Shown: positions 1-9,054, counted from the first letter of the stretch. The stretch: DNA of 64,000 nt from UBA8337 sp937907245 (GCA_965219485.1 OZ244774.1:496001-560000), one strand, 5' to 3'. Notes: generated by a model not told the origin, from the sequence alone. Numbers and translations are program-made.

Positions 1-29
1 AGCGAAGCATTAACCAGGAAGCCAGCCAT
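1..29 (-). CDS. Start of next Mrp-operon gene (partial)
   Basis: Only the first nine codons are inside the window (MAGFLVNAS), so the product cannot be identified. The ATG at 29-27 overlaps the TAA of mrpG as TAATG, the tight coupling used between the upstream Mrp subunits. In many alphaproteobacterial Mrp operons the gene after mrpG encodes a DUF4040/MbhD-like or MnhB-type membrane subunit. That identity is inferred from context only. Confidence 0.45.
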
Positions 30-361
30 TATTTGCCTCCCCGTTTTTTCGATTTCATCTCGCCCTCAACCCCGGAAACACGTGCTGCGCGCGCAATCGC
101 ATGGGTGGCCGTTGGGCTGGTCATCACCAATATAAACCCGATGAGCAGCAAGCGCACGCTCACCGTCCAGTCGGGTGACAGCAGCAATAAGCCAAACAGA
201 ATAAGCCCCGCCCCGCCTGTATCGACGATGCCCGAGCCATGCATGCGTTGATAAATATCGCCCAAGCGCAACAGGCCCAGCGCGCCAAGGATGACACCAA
301 GGCTACCTAGTGCAAGGCTAATATAGGCAATAATCTCGACGCCTTGGAACAGCCAACTCAT
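29..361 (-). CDS. mrpG: Na+/H+ antiporter subunit G (MrpG/MnhG)
   Basis: Small inner-membrane subunit of the Mrp (Mnh/Pha) cation/proton antiporter, a multi-subunit complex that expels Na+ in exchange for protons. The 110-residue protein has three hydrophobic segments (about 8-28, 46-62 and 65-85). It shows the family signature LGLLRLGDIYQRMHGSG followed by DTGGAGLILFGL and SPTATHAIARAA. The C-terminus is short and basic (KSKKRGGK). Its ATG overlaps the stop of mrpF (ATGA) and its stop overlaps the next start, so it is an interior gene of an operon read right to left. Family assignment is secure; the exported ion is inferred from the family. Confidence 0.9.
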   Translation of the reverse strand: MSWLFQGVEIIAYISLALGSLGVILGALGLLRLGDIYQRMHGSGIVDTGGAGLILFGLLLLSPDWTVSVRLLLIGFILVMTSPTATHAIARAARVSGVEGEMKSKKRGGK

Positions 362-654
362 GAGGCCTCCTCATCGGAAGTCGGCAGCGCATGATCGCCC
401 AGCGTGCCAAAGCGGAAATATTTCAAAATCGCAATCGTGCCAATGAAATTAATCAGGGCATAGAGCAGCGCAATATCTAAAAACTCGGGGCGGCCATCGA
501 AAAACCCATAAACCGATATCGCCAATACGGCCAAAGTGCCGATGGTGTTTACGGCCAAGACGCGGTCGAAAGGCGTCGGCCCTAAAGCGGCACGGGTGAT
601 GGCCAGAACAAAGGCCACGCCGAGCGCAACGAGGGTGGCTGCCAAAAAGCTCAT
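358..654 (-). CDS. mrpF: Na+/H+ antiporter subunit F (MrpF/MnhF)
   Basis: Small three-helix inner-membrane subunit of the Mrp cation/proton antiporter, 98 residues, the usual size. The family signature RAALGPTPFDRVLAVNTIGT lies near residues 21-40, followed by FLDIALLYALINFIGTIAILKY. The start ATG overlaps the mrpE stop by ATGA and the stop overlaps mrpG, giving the order mrpE-mrpF-mrpG found in other Mrp operons. The last ten residues are acidic and polar. Confidence 0.9.
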   Translation of the reverse strand: MSFLAATLVALGVAFVLAITRAALGPTPFDRVLAVNTIGTLAVLAISVYGFFDGRPEFLDIALLYALINFIGTIAILKYFRFGTLGDHALPTSDEEAS

Positions 655-1133
655 GATGCGGGCCCTTCTAAGGCGCTCACGCGAGTGTCCATTTCAGGGT
701 CATTCAGGCTTTCAGCAAACTCAGCCGTTAGCCCATGGACAAGAATGCTATTGTCAGCTTCATCGACATCCACCGACACAGTGCCGGGCGTCAACGTAAT
801 AAAATTCGCGAAAGTCACGAGACCGACTGTGGTTTTTTGACTGGCGACCACGCGGGTCATATGCGGGTCTGCCAAGGCAGGGTTCAGAATAACTTTCACC
901 ACGGCCCAATTTGATTTGAGAATTTCCCAAGTCAGCCAGAGGGCGACTTTGGGGAGGCGCAAGAGCACGCCCATTGGCAGCCCTTCCTCGTCTAATACGC
1001 CCATGCGATGGGCAATCATCGAAACACCAAGCGAGCTGATAAACCCAAGGGAGATGAGCAAGCCAGTATAATGACCCGACAACATCAGCCAAAGGCCGAA
1101 CATAAGAGCGGTGGATATGGTTATCTGGCGCAT
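651..1133 (-). CDS. mrpE: Na+/H+ antiporter subunit E (MrpE/MnhE)
   Basis: Membrane subunit of the Mrp antiporter complex, 160 residues from the chosen ATG. Two N-terminal hydrophobic segments are followed by a family-typical C-terminal region (LVTFANFITLTPGTVSVDVDEADNSILVH). The reading frame is open further upstream to a GTG at 1169, but that start would lie inside the perfect terminator hairpin at 1141-1164. The ATG at 1133 gives the normal family length and N-terminus (MRQITISTALMFGLWLML). It is the first gene of the visible Mrp operon. Its promoter must lie inside or beyond the hairpin, because only about 40 bp separate it from the upstream SDR gene. Confidence 0.88.
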   Translation of the reverse strand: MRQITISTALMFGLWLMLSGHYTGLLISLGFISSLGVSMIAHRMGVLDEEGLPMGVLLRLPKVALWLTWEILKSNWAVVKVILNPALADPHMTRVVASQKTTVGLVTFANFITLTPGTVSVDVDEADNSILVHGLTAEFAESLNDPEMDTRVSALEGPAS

Positions 1134-1164
1134 AAGAAAAAGGGCGCGTGTTGCCACGCGCCCT
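1134..1164 (-). terminator. Intrinsic terminator after the SDR gene
   Basis: A perfect 10-bp inverted repeat (AGGGCGCGTG / CACGCGCCCT, loop ttgc, 1141-1164) is followed on the minus strand by a T-rich run (TTTTTCTT, 1140-1133). It lies 9 bp after the SDR stop and immediately before the ATG of mrpE. It fits a rho-independent terminator separating the SDR gene from the Mrp operon. Confidence 0.75.
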
Positions 1165-1172
1165 AACACTTT

Positions 1173-2084
1173 CTAGGCTTTGCTTGCGGCTTGAATAAGC
1201 TCAAACATACGGCCCGTTTGTTCACCACCCTGGAACAGGGCTTTGGCATCATCGTCTACCGTCGCAATGGTATCCCAATTCGCTGCCACATCTTCGGCGG
1301 TTGGGTTTTCGCCCAAATACATGCCTTTTGTTTCGACAATGGCTGCCGATGTATAGGCACCCGCACCGGCGCAAATAATTTTGCCAGTCGGGGCGGCTTC
1401 CGAAGCCATAAACACAACCGCAGGGGTTACGCGTTCTGGTGTCAGCATGTCTTCCATTTCGGCAGGCATGAGATTTTCTGTCATGCGTGTCCAAGCCACA
1501 GGCGCCAAGGCGTTAATGTGGATATTGTCTTTTTGGCCTTCTAGCTTCAGCGTGTTCATGAAGCCAACAACGCCCAATTTGGCAGCGCCATAGTTAGACT
1601 GACCAAAGTTTCCGTAGAGACCGGAAGAAGAAGACGTGACCACGATGCGGCCATAGCCTTGTTCTTTCATAATCGGCCAAACCGCTTTGGTTGGCTTCAT
1701 GGTGCCGAACAAATGCACGTCGACGACAAAGCTAAAGTCGCCGAATTCCATTTTGGCAAAGCTTTTGTCGCGCAAGACGCCCGCGTTGTTTACCAACACG
1801 TCGATGCGGCCATAAGCGTCCATGGTTTGTTGAATCATATTCGCGACGCCAGCGTCGTCAGTTACACTCGAACCATTGGCGATGGCTTCGCCACCGGCCG
1901 CTTTAATTTCAGCCACAACCGCTTCAGCTGCATCTGACGAACCGCCAGAGCCGTCCAACGTGCCGCCCAAATCATTGACCACGACTTTCGCGCCACGGCG
2001 TGCAAAATCCAGCGCATGGCTTTTGCCAAGCCCACCGCCTGCACCTGTTACAATCACAACTTTATCTTTAAAATCCAAACTCAT
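1173..2084 (-). CDS. Short-chain dehydrogenase/reductase, MFE-2-like
   Basis: NAD(P)-dependent oxidoreductase of the classical SDR fold. Visible elements are the cofactor motif TGAGGGLG (13-20), NNAG (99-102), a Ser-rich catalytic stretch (151-154) and the YxxxK pair Tyr165/Lys169. The insert NDLGGTLDGSGGSSDAAEAV and the C-terminal extension (303 residues against about 250 for simple SDRs) resemble the (3R)-hydroxyacyl-CoA dehydrogenase domain of peroxisomal multifunctional enzyme type 2. That suggests a role in fatty acyl-CoA oxidation, which is inference. AGGAG stands 8 bases before the ATG. The gene appears to be transcribed alone and is followed by a strong terminator. An acyl-CoA synthetase lies nearby. 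Confidence 0.85.
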   Translation of the reverse strand: MSLDFKDKVVIVTGAGGGLGKSHALDFARRGAKVVVNDLGGTLDGSGGSSDAAEAVVAEIKAAGGEAIANGSSVTDDAGVANMIQQTMDAYGRIDVLVNNAGVLRDKSFAKMEFGDFSFVVDVHLFGTMKPTKAVWPIMKEQGYGRIVVTSSSSGLYGNFGQSNYGAAKLGVVGFMNTLKLEGQKDNIHINALAPVAWTRMTENLMPAEMEDMLTPERVTPAVVFMASEAAPTGKIICAGAGAYTSAAIVETKGMYLGENPTAEDVAANWDTIATVDDDAKALFQGGEQTGRMFELIQAASKA

Positions 2085-2102
2085 TTTCGACTCCTTAAAT
2101 GG

Positions 2103-2132
2103 AAAAAACCTGCCTTGTTGTGCCCCACAGGT
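2103..2132 (-). terminator. Possible terminator after the LLM gene
   Basis: On the minus strand ACCTG and CAGGT (2132-2108) can pair across a 15-base loop and are followed directly by six T residues (2108-2103). The stem is short, so the call is weak. It lies between the monooxygenase stop and the SDR ribosome-binding site, where a terminator would separate the two genes. Confidence 0.4.
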
Positions 2133-2174
2133 AGCTTTGGGTCAAGCGAGTTTGGTGGCTTTTTCGTGGGCTGT

Positions 2175-3263
2175 TTATTGTGCCGCAGTCAGGCTTTGGT
2201 CATGGCTGGAAGCTGCGTCCCTCGTGCCTTGTAAGCCTGCCGCCTTGGCCAATAATTCGTATGAGCGTTTGCGCGCCTGCAAATCTGGGATGAGCGTCAA
2301 AGCAAACACTTCATCTATATTATGACTTTCCACTATGGCGTTTAATTGCGTCATTACTTTATCGGGCGTACCGGTAAGGCTACGCGCTTCGAGTTGGGCT
2401 AAAATTTGGGCATCTTGCGGGGTCACTTGCCAATCTTGCGCTTCGTCCAATGTCGGGAAGCGGCCAGCTTTATTTTGCATCAATTGACTGGCCCAAATAT
2501 TGCGCGGACGGGCAAAATAATCGGCTTCTTCTTGCGTCTCAGCTACCAAAATAGAGGCAGCTAGGGCCACTCTCGGAGTGTCGCTTTGGCGCGATGCCTT
2601 AAAATTCGCACGATAGGCAGATAGCGCGCTATCTAAATTGTCTGGATTGATAAAATGCGCATAAACATAAGGCAGCCCATGGTGGGCGGCATGAATGGCG
2701 CCATCGCCGCCCGAGCCGAGCATCCAAACCGGCACGGACTCGTCGCCCATAGGTTGCGCATGCAAGCCTTGGTAGGGGTGGTCATCTGGAAAACCACCCG
2801 CCTCGCCAGACAGGCCATTGGCGTCTTCTAAAAATTGCATCAGCATTTCTAATTGCTGCGGAAAAACTTCGGGCGGCCAAGCTTTTGGCCCGGGCTGCAA
2901 AGCCGCCGCCGTGCGCATATCGCCCCCTGGTGCGCGGCCGAGGCCAAGGTCAATGCGCCCCGGCGCGAGGGCCGCTAGCATCCGAAATTGTTCGGCTACT
3001 TTAAGCGGGCTGTAATGCGGCAACATAATGCCGCCCGAGCCGATGGATAAGTTTTGCGTGCGCGCCGCAATATGGCTGATGAGAATTTCAGGTGCGGCGC
3101 CCGCAAAAGAAGATGTGTTGTGGTGTTCCGCCAGCCAAAACCGCGAATAGCCCAATGGGTCCAAATGCTCGGCCAAGGCCACAGTTTCAGCCACGGCTTG
3201 AGATGGGCTCGTGTTGGTAACAATGGCAGACTGATCTAGCGCGTTGAGTAAAAATTGGCTCAT
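2175..3263 (-). CDS. LLM-class flavin-dependent oxidoreductase
   Basis: Bacterial luciferase-like monooxygenase family, a TIM-barrel fold using reduced flavin. The N-terminal part reads LAEHLDPLGYSRFWLAEHHN, then SIGSGGIMLPHYSPLKVAEQFRMLAAL and GRIDLGLGRAPGGD. This order is typical of the MsnO8-like subgroup of LLM oxidoreductases. The ATG at 3263 (MSQFLLNALDQS) is preferred over a TTG six codons upstream; no clear ribosome-binding site is visible for either. About 362 residues, normal for the family. The substrate cannot be predicted. It is divergent from the acyl-CoA synthetase gene across a 167-bp spacer. Confidence 0.82.
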   Translation of the reverse strand: MSQFLLNALDQSAIVTNTSPSQAVAETVALAEHLDPLGYSRFWLAEHHNTSSFAGAAPEILISHIAARTQNLSIGSGGIMLPHYSPLKVAEQFRMLAALAPGRIDLGLGRAPGGDMRTAAALQPGPKAWPPEVFPQQLEMLMQFLEDANGLSGEAGGFPDDHPYQGLHAQPMGDESVPVWMLGSGGDGAIHAAHHGLPYVYAHFINPDNLDSALSAYRANFKASRQSDTPRVALAASILVAETQEEADYFARPRNIWASQLMQNKAGRFPTLDEAQDWQVTPQDAQILAQLEARSLTGTPDKVMTQLNAIVESHNIDEVFALTLIPDLQARKRSYELLAKAAGLQGTRDAASSHDQSLTAAQ

Positions 3264-3430
3264 ATTTATTAGTTTAGCCAATCGATACGCGTCTGGCCAG
3301 CAACTTGATGCGGTTCGGTCGACCTGAGTTTAGGCATAAAGTTGTGTGTCATACGAGATTCTGCTTGCCGCCTGCAGGCGAGTGGCTAATATTCGACGCC
3401 ATTAGGTTCAGTTGAGGGAGACGACAAGCC

Positions 3431-5137
3431 ATGTATGCAGAATTAAAACAAGTGCGCGATCAAATGACAGGCCCAGACAGCATGTTTGCCATCAGCGACA
3501 TTGAAGTTCGCGGCCAAACGCTGAAAACATTTACCAATGCGCCGCCGTCGCTTCGCGAAGTTTGGGCGCTTTCTGCCATGGGCCATGCCGATAAAACTTA
3601 TCTGGTTTATGAAGGCGAAACCTGGACGTATAGCCAAGCCTATGCCGAGAGCGCGCGCGTCGCGGCCTGGATGTTTGAAAACGGAATTAAACAAGGCGAC
3701 CGCGTTGCTTTGGCCTTCCGCAATTACCCAGAATGGATGCTGATTTACTGGGCCCTGACCTCGGTCGGTATTACCGTGGTGGGTATGAACGCTTGGTGGG
3801 TAACCGATGAAATGCAATACGGCCTAGAAGACAGCGCGCCGAAAGCTTTCATCGCCGATGTGGAGCGTCTCGAACGCATCCTGCCGATTCGCGATCAATT
3901 CCCAGATATGAAATTAATTGGCCTGCGTTTGCCAGAGCCTATCGATGGCGTGATTGATTATGCTGAGTTGAAAAACCATGCTGGCGAAATGCCAGAAGTG
4001 ACCATTGATGGCGACGAAGATGCATGCATTTTCTACACATCTGGCACGACAGGTCGCCCGAAAGGTGCTCAATTAACCCAGCGTGGCTGCGTGTTGAACC
4101 TGATGAGCGTAGCCTTCATGTCAGCTGCCTCCAATATGGCAGAGGCGGTGGAAGCCGGCACAGTCGACCAAATTCCAGAGCCAGGCACAGCCCCCGGGCC
4201 CATTATGTTGGTAACCACTCCGATGTTCCATGTGACGGCCAATAATTGTGTTTCTCAGCCCTGCACCATGGGCGGTGGCACGCTTATTTTCATGTATAAA
4301 TGGGATGCAGGCGAAGCGCTGAAAATCGTCGATAAATATAAAGTAACCAATTTGAGCGGCGTGCCGGTAATGGCACGTGAGATTATCGCGCATCCTGATT
4401 TTGCTAAATATGACACGTCGTCTTTGGTAACTTTGGGCGGTGGCGGCGCGCAATTGCAACCAGATTTGGTTGGCAAAATTGACGAAGCTTTGGAAAATGG
4501 CCAAGCCAATACAGGCTATGGCATGACCGAGACTTGCGGTCTAATTACCGCCGTTGTCGGTAAATATTTCCTCGATAAGCCAGACAGTTGTGGCCCACTT
4601 GTGCCAACGATGATTGGTAAAGTTATCGATGCCGATGGCAATGATTTGCCGGAAGGCTCGGTGGGAGAGCTATGCGTCAAAGGTGGCAATGTGATTAAAG
4701 GCTATCTGAACCGCGAGGAAGCCACGGCCGAATCGATTCAAGACGGTTGGCTCCGCACGGGCGATATTGCGCGCATCGACGAAGACGGCTTTGTGTTCAT
4801 CGTCGACCGAGCCAAAGATATGGTATTGCGCGGTGGCGAAAACATTTATTGTGCTGAAGTGGAAAGCGCTGTGTTTAAACATGATGCGGTCGCTGAATGC
4901 ACCGTATTTGGTGTGGAAGACGAGCGCCTAGGCGAAGAAGTAGGTATTGCAATCGTTGTGGCGGATGGCGCAAGTTTGACCGCCGATGCCGTGCGCGAGC
5001 ATTGCTCTAAACTATTGGCAAGTTTTAAAATTCCAAGGTATATCTGGTTGCGAACAGAGAAGTTGCCCCGCAATGCCAGTGGTAAGTTTTTGAAACGCGA
5101 ATTGCGCGATACGCTAGACCCAGCGGACGCCAGCTAA
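3431..5137 (+). CDS. Acyl-CoA synthetase (AMP-binding enzyme)
   Basis: Class I adenylate-forming enzyme that activates a carboxylic acid, probably a fatty acid, with ATP and transfers it to CoA. It carries the P-loop-like motif YTSGTTGRPKGA (about residues 202-213), GYGMTETCGL (about 362-371), the hinge region RTGDIARIDEDGF with DRAKDMVLRGGENIY, and the C-terminal catalytic lysine in NASGKFLKREL (Lys552). At 568 residues it has the usual length. The ribosome-binding site GAGGGAG stands 11 bases before the ATG. Its neighbours, an SDR and a flavin oxidoreductase, suggest lipid or hydrophobic-acid catabolism, but the substrate is unknown. Confidence 0.88.
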   Translation: MYAELKQVRDQMTGPDSMFAISDIEVRGQTLKTFTNAPPSLREVWALSAMGHADKTYLVYEGETWTYSQAYAESARVAAWMFENGIKQGDRVALAFRNYPEWMLIYWALTSVGITVVGMNAWWVTDEMQYGLEDSAPKAFIADVERLERILPIRDQFPDMKLIGLRLPEPIDGVIDYAELKNHAGEMPEVTIDGDEDACIFYTSGTTGRPKGAQLTQRGCVLNLMSVAFMSAASNMAEAVEAGTVDQIPEPGTAPGPIMLVTTPMFHVTANNCVSQPCTMGGGTLIFMYKWDAGEALKIVDKYKVTNLSGVPVMAREIIAHPDFAKYDTSSLVTLGGGGAQLQPDLVGKIDEALENGQANTGYGMTETCGLITAVVGKYFLDKPDSCGPLVPTMIGKVIDADGNDLPEGSVGELCVKGGNVIKGYLNREEATAESIQDGWLRTGDIARIDEDGFVFIVDRAKDMVLRGGENIYCAEVESAVFKHDAVAECTVFGVEDERLGEEVGIAIVVADGASLTADAVREHCSKLLASFKIPRYIWLRTEKLPRNASGKFLKRELRDTLDPADAS

Positions 5138-5172
5138 CCATAGCCGTGTAGCGGCAGAATTTGAGGAAAAGC

Positions 5173-8100
5173 GTGACTTTAAAATCCCGCCTATTGACAT
5201 CCGCCCTTGTGCTGCCGCTAACGGGTCTGCTTGTGTTGGCGCCAGTTCTGGCGTTTGAAGTGACCGGCGACGAGGACGATACGGAAGCGACGACCGAGCA
5301 GATTATCTCTGCCAATCCAGCGGGTACGAAGGTTCAAAGCATCACCATTGATGGCACGCCATCTAACCCCGCCCAGCAAGCCGCTTTATTGATAGATCAA
5401 GATGCAGATGTGAGCATCGCGGGTAATATCACGGTTCGAGATCGCGATGACGATGACGAAGCTACGGCGGAGCCTTTGCAAAACGGCATTGCGATTAAAG
5501 TATTCGACCCTCTTTTGACGGGAAGCCTGCGGCTAAAAGATGGCGCGAGCCTGAATGTCATAGAAGTGCGCGGCCCAGACTATGACGGCAATAGCGATGG
5601 CTTGCCAGATGCCAATGACACAGATGAAGATGGAATTATCGAGGGTTCGCCGGCTTTATCCGGTGGTAAGCGTCGTATCGGACTTTGGGTCGACGCGAAC
5701 ATTAGCACCGATCTGATTGGCGAGAGTGGATCCAGCATCACCGTAGAGGGTACAGGCGGTACAGATGATTCTGGAAATATTGTTGCGGGTGTGTATATCA
5801 ACGGCGATTTGTCGAGCAATCTCGATTTATCCACCAACATTACCGTCATCGGCGACAATGCGCGCGGTGTGAACCTTAACAACCCGATTGGTGGCAATTA
5901 CCGTCAGCGTGGCTCGGTTAATGTGCGCGGCGATGATAGCGTTGCGCTCGATATTGATGGGGCTATTTCCGGCTCCTTGATGATTGAAGGTGCCATCCAA
6001 GCAACGGGCTACTCGCTGCCAATTTTGCCGACACGTGGCGGCTTAGACTCAGATACGGCGCAAGAGTTCGATGCCGACCAACAAACAGCGAACCCGAATG
6101 AGCGTCGCACCTCCGGCTCGGCCGTCGATATTGCGGCAAGCGTCTCGGGTGGCGTGTTGATTAACGGCAATATGAATGGCTTGAGTACGCCTGATGAGCG
6201 AGAGGCCCTGTCCGACATTAACGACCTGCGGGTCGATGACGATGGTAATTTTGTAAGCGTCGTTGCCAATAAGACCAAGCCTTATCATTTTGACCCCAAC
6301 CGGAACACCGGCAGCATCACCAGCTTCGGCGAAGCGGATGGGGAAGCGGCGCTGAAAATTTCAGAGACCATCGGGTCTCTAAATGGGGCGACGAAAGAGA
6401 CATTTCTCGACACCACCAATGATGATGGCGAAGACCTCCCCTCAGACGACAATGGCAACACGCCCCGCGATGTTTATGACAGCACCCAAGTGTTTTATTA
6501 CTCCCATGGCTTGATGAACCGAGGCAGCATCTCGGCGAACTCGCAATATGACGGAGTGAAAAAAGGCGCCTATGAAATTAAAACCCAGGCCACGGCTATC
6601 TTATTAGATGATGGCGTGGCCTCGCGGGTTTTGCATGGCGGCATTTATAACAGCGGTGCTATTTCGGCCACGGCCTATAATGGCGATGCGACCGCTATCG
6701 ATATTGCAGATATGGAACTTACCGACGGCCTTCGCGGTGACAGCACCTTATTGTTGAATGAAGGCACCATTAGCGCCGCAATTCGGACGCACACGAAATC
6801 GCATGACACGATTACCAATGCCAGCAAGTCGGCCATTGGGGTTAATATTGGTGCCCTAGCTGCCGCTCATATCGCGGATGCTTCTGCAGCTGCGATGGTT
6901 CTAAATAACCGCGGCATCGTCCGCGTGTCTTCCAGCCATTCACAGCTTACGCCGAGCGATGCGGATGCGGCAGATTTATATGAATCTATTGCCGGTCAAA
7001 ATGCCATCGCCTTCGAGCTATCTGCCGTTTCTGGGCCCTTAAACTTAGTGCAAGAAATGCGCAAACAAGACACGGTTATTCAAGCCAATGTTGACGGCGT
7101 AGCAGGCAATGAGGACGTCTATAGCGGCGGTGGTGATATAGATATCGATCGCACGGGCGACGTCGAGAAAAACGCAGATGGTATCAATGTGGCCAAGGCG
7201 GACGGCAGAATTGATGAGCGCGATTTAGGCGCGCTTCCGAGTATTACGGGTGACGTAAACTTTGGCTCTGGTGATAATGAGTTCAAGCTTTTGGCCGGTA
7301 ACATGCGCGGCAACATCAGCTTCGGCGGCGGGGCCGACAGTCTTCTGATTGGCAATTCAATAGACGACGACGCGAATAGCGAAGACGATATAGATGGCAA
7401 TGAATATACAGCGCCGGTTACAACTTTTGTTGGGGCGATACAAAAAGGCGCGGGCTCTTTAACGATTGCTCTGGGTGGGCAAGACGCGAATATTGCTGCC
7501 GAGAAAACGCAATTGCATTTTGTTCGCCAAGAAGGACGAGATTTAAATGCCGATGGCGATGATGCCGATGTCGGCGAAGACCTAGAAGGTCTTGATATCG
7601 CTTCCCTGACGCTCGGCGAAAAAGCTGATTTGCGCTTCACTGTTTCCCCCGAGTTCCTAACCGGCGCTATTTTAGATGTAGACAGCTTGTCCATCGGCGC
7701 GGACGCCACTATCTCGCCTTTCATCACAAGCCTGCCTGGCGTGGATGGAAATGGTGATTTTGAAATTCGCACCATCAAGCTCATCGAGTCGAGTTCAGAC
7801 TTAAGCAGTCTCAACATCAGCGATAGTCTGCAAGAAGAAGGCCATCCCTATATTTACAATGTCTCTTTAGAGGTAGACACGACAGGCGCCAAGGATGTGA
7901 TACAGGCGGACTTTGCAATCAAAACAGCCAGTGAACTCGGCTTAAACGCAACCGAAGGCTCAGCTTGGCCTGCTGTTATCAGTCATTTCCGTTCCGATGA
8001 AACGCTAGAGGCGGTGCTTAGTTTGATCACCGATGGCGATGAGTTTGATGCTTATTATGATCAATTGCTCCCTCAGTATGGCGATGGCACGATGAAGCAA

Positions 8101-9048
8101 TTAGCCAGCCTTAGCGAAGCCGCAACGGGGGCCGTCGGCCAGCATTTGCAAATTGTAGGTGCCGGTGGGCGCCGCGATGGCGATGGTTGGGTGCAGCAAT
8201 TTGGCGACTATCGCAAGCAAGACGCGACCCAAGAAACAGACACGGTGAGCGGCACGAGCTACGGCATGGCGTTAGGCTATGACGCGCCAGCCGGCTTTGC
8301 CGAAGCCGTGGGTATGTATGCCCAAATGAGCTTCACTTCGGTGCATGAAAAGCCGAGCCTATTGCCCAATGCGATTGCGCCTGGCCGCGACGAAGTGAAG
8401 GCCGAGAGTTTTGGGGTTGGCGCGTATATGGCAGATAAAATTGGGCCCGTACGATACGAGCTCAGTGCGGCTGCGGGGTCGATTGCTTTCGACAGTTTGC
8501 GCAGCGTTCAGTTTAACGGCGTCAGTGATGTGTTAGCCGCAGCTTGGGATGGAGCTTCCACTTCGGCGTCGGCGCGGGTGATTTATCCTATTCTCGAGGA
8601 TGACCATTTGTTGCGCATTGAAGCGGGTCGCGATTACTTCTCGCTAAAGCAGGATGATTACACAGAGCGCACGCTCCTTACCGTCGGCCGAGATCTCGCT
8701 TTGCGGGTGCGCGGCGGCAACTCAGATATGACTAGCGATTACATCGGTGTGCGCGGCAGCCTCGTGCGCGGCGGCGGCAGCCCGAGCGACATCGTTTGGG
8801 AGCCAAACTACTATTTGGGCTTTCGCAGCGTCGACAATTACTCGGCCTATAGCGCCAAAGCCAATTTCGTCGGCAATGACGTCGTGTTTGATTTGAAATC
8901 GCAAGACGAAATTTCCGACACCACCGAGCTAGGTCTCGGGGTTGCGGCGCATAATGATTATTTCGCATTTGAATTTAATTATCGCGGCAAATTCGGCGAT
9001 GGCGAAGAAGTGCATGGCGGCGGTATTTCTGTCCGCTTGTTGTTCTAG
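5173..9048 (+). CDS. Large Asp-rich autotransporter (type V secretion)
   Basis: Predicted surface or secreted protein of 1291 residues. The GTG at 5173 is chosen because GAGG stands 6 bases before it and it gives a clean signal peptide (MTLKSRLLTSALVLPL...APVLA). An upstream TTG at 5161 has no such site. The passenger, up to about residue 1000, is rich in Asp, Gly, Asn and Ser and has beta-helix-like turns (MNRGSISAN, YNSGAISAT, LNEGTISAA). Near residues 135-155 it holds a DxDxNxDG-type stretch resembling calcium-binding thrombospondin type 3 repeats. The last 280 or so residues alternate hydrophobic and polar residues as in an autotransporter beta-barrel and end in a terminal Phe (SVRLLF). 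I find no cysteine. Its function is unknown; adhesion is one possibility. Confidence 0.85.
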   Translation: MTLKSRLLTSALVLPLTGLLVLAPVLAFEVTGDEDDTEATTEQIISANPAGTKVQSITIDGTPSNPAQQAALLIDQDADVSIAGNITVRDRDDDDEATAEPLQNGIAIKVFDPLLTGSLRLKDGASLNVIEVRGPDYDGNSDGLPDANDTDEDGIIEGSPALSGGKRRIGLWVDANISTDLIGESGSSITVEGTGGTDDSGNIVAGVYINGDLSSNLDLSTNITVIGDNARGVNLNNPIGGNYRQRGSVNVRGDDSVALDIDGAISGSLMIEGAIQATGYSLPILPTRGGLDSDTAQEFDADQQTANPNERRTSGSAVDIAASVSGGVLINGNMNGLSTPDEREALSDINDLRVDDDGNFVSVVANKTKPYHFDPNRNTGSITSFGEADGEAALKISETIGSLNGATKETFLDTTNDDGEDLPSDDNGNTPRDVYDSTQVFYYSHGLMNRGSISANSQYDGVKKGAYEIKTQATAILLDDGVASRVLHGGIYNSGAISATAYNGDATAIDIADMELTDGLRGDSTLLLNEGTISAAIRTHTKSHDTITNASKSAIGVNIGALAAAHIADASAAAMVLNNRGIVRVSSSHSQLTPSDADAADLYESIAGQNAIAFELSAVSGPLNLVQEMRKQDTVIQANVDGVAGNEDVYSGGGDIDIDRTGDVEKNADGINVAKADGRIDERDLGALPSITGDVNFGSGDNEFKLLAGNMRGNISFGGGADSLLIGNSIDDDANSEDDIDGNEYTAPVTTFVGAIQKGAGSLTIALGGQDANIAAEKTQLHFVRQEGRDLNADGDDADVGEDLEGLDIASLTLGEKADLRFTVSPEFLTGAILDVDSLSIGADATISPFITSLPGVDGNGDFEIRTIKLIESSSDLSSLNISDSLQEEGHPYIYNVSLEVDTTGAKDVIQADFAIKTASELGLNATEGSAWPAVISHFRSDETLEAVLSLITDGDEFDAYYDQLLPQYGDGTMKQLASLSEAATGAVGQHLQIVGAGGRRDGDGWVQQFGDYRKQDATQETDTVSGTSYGMALGYDAPAGFAEAVGMYAQMSFTSVHEKPSLLPNAIAPGRDEVKAESFGVGAYMADKIGPVRYELSAAAGSIAFDSLRSVQFNGVSDVLAAAWDGASTSASARVIYPILEDDHLLRIEAGRDYFSLKQDDYTERTLLTVGRDLALRVRGGNSDMTSDYIGVRGSLVRGGGSPSDIVWEPNYYLGFRSVDNYSAYSAKANFVGNDVVFDLKSQDEISDTTELGLGVAAHNDYFAFEFNYRGKFGDGEEVHGGGISVRLLF

Positions 9049-9054
9049 GGCCGC

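Noticed and set aside
7119..7817. Long open frame (232 codons) antisense to the autotransporter gene
   Set aside because: It mirrors the codon pattern of the Asp/Gly-rich passenger, has no recognisable domain and lies wholly inside a well-supported gene.
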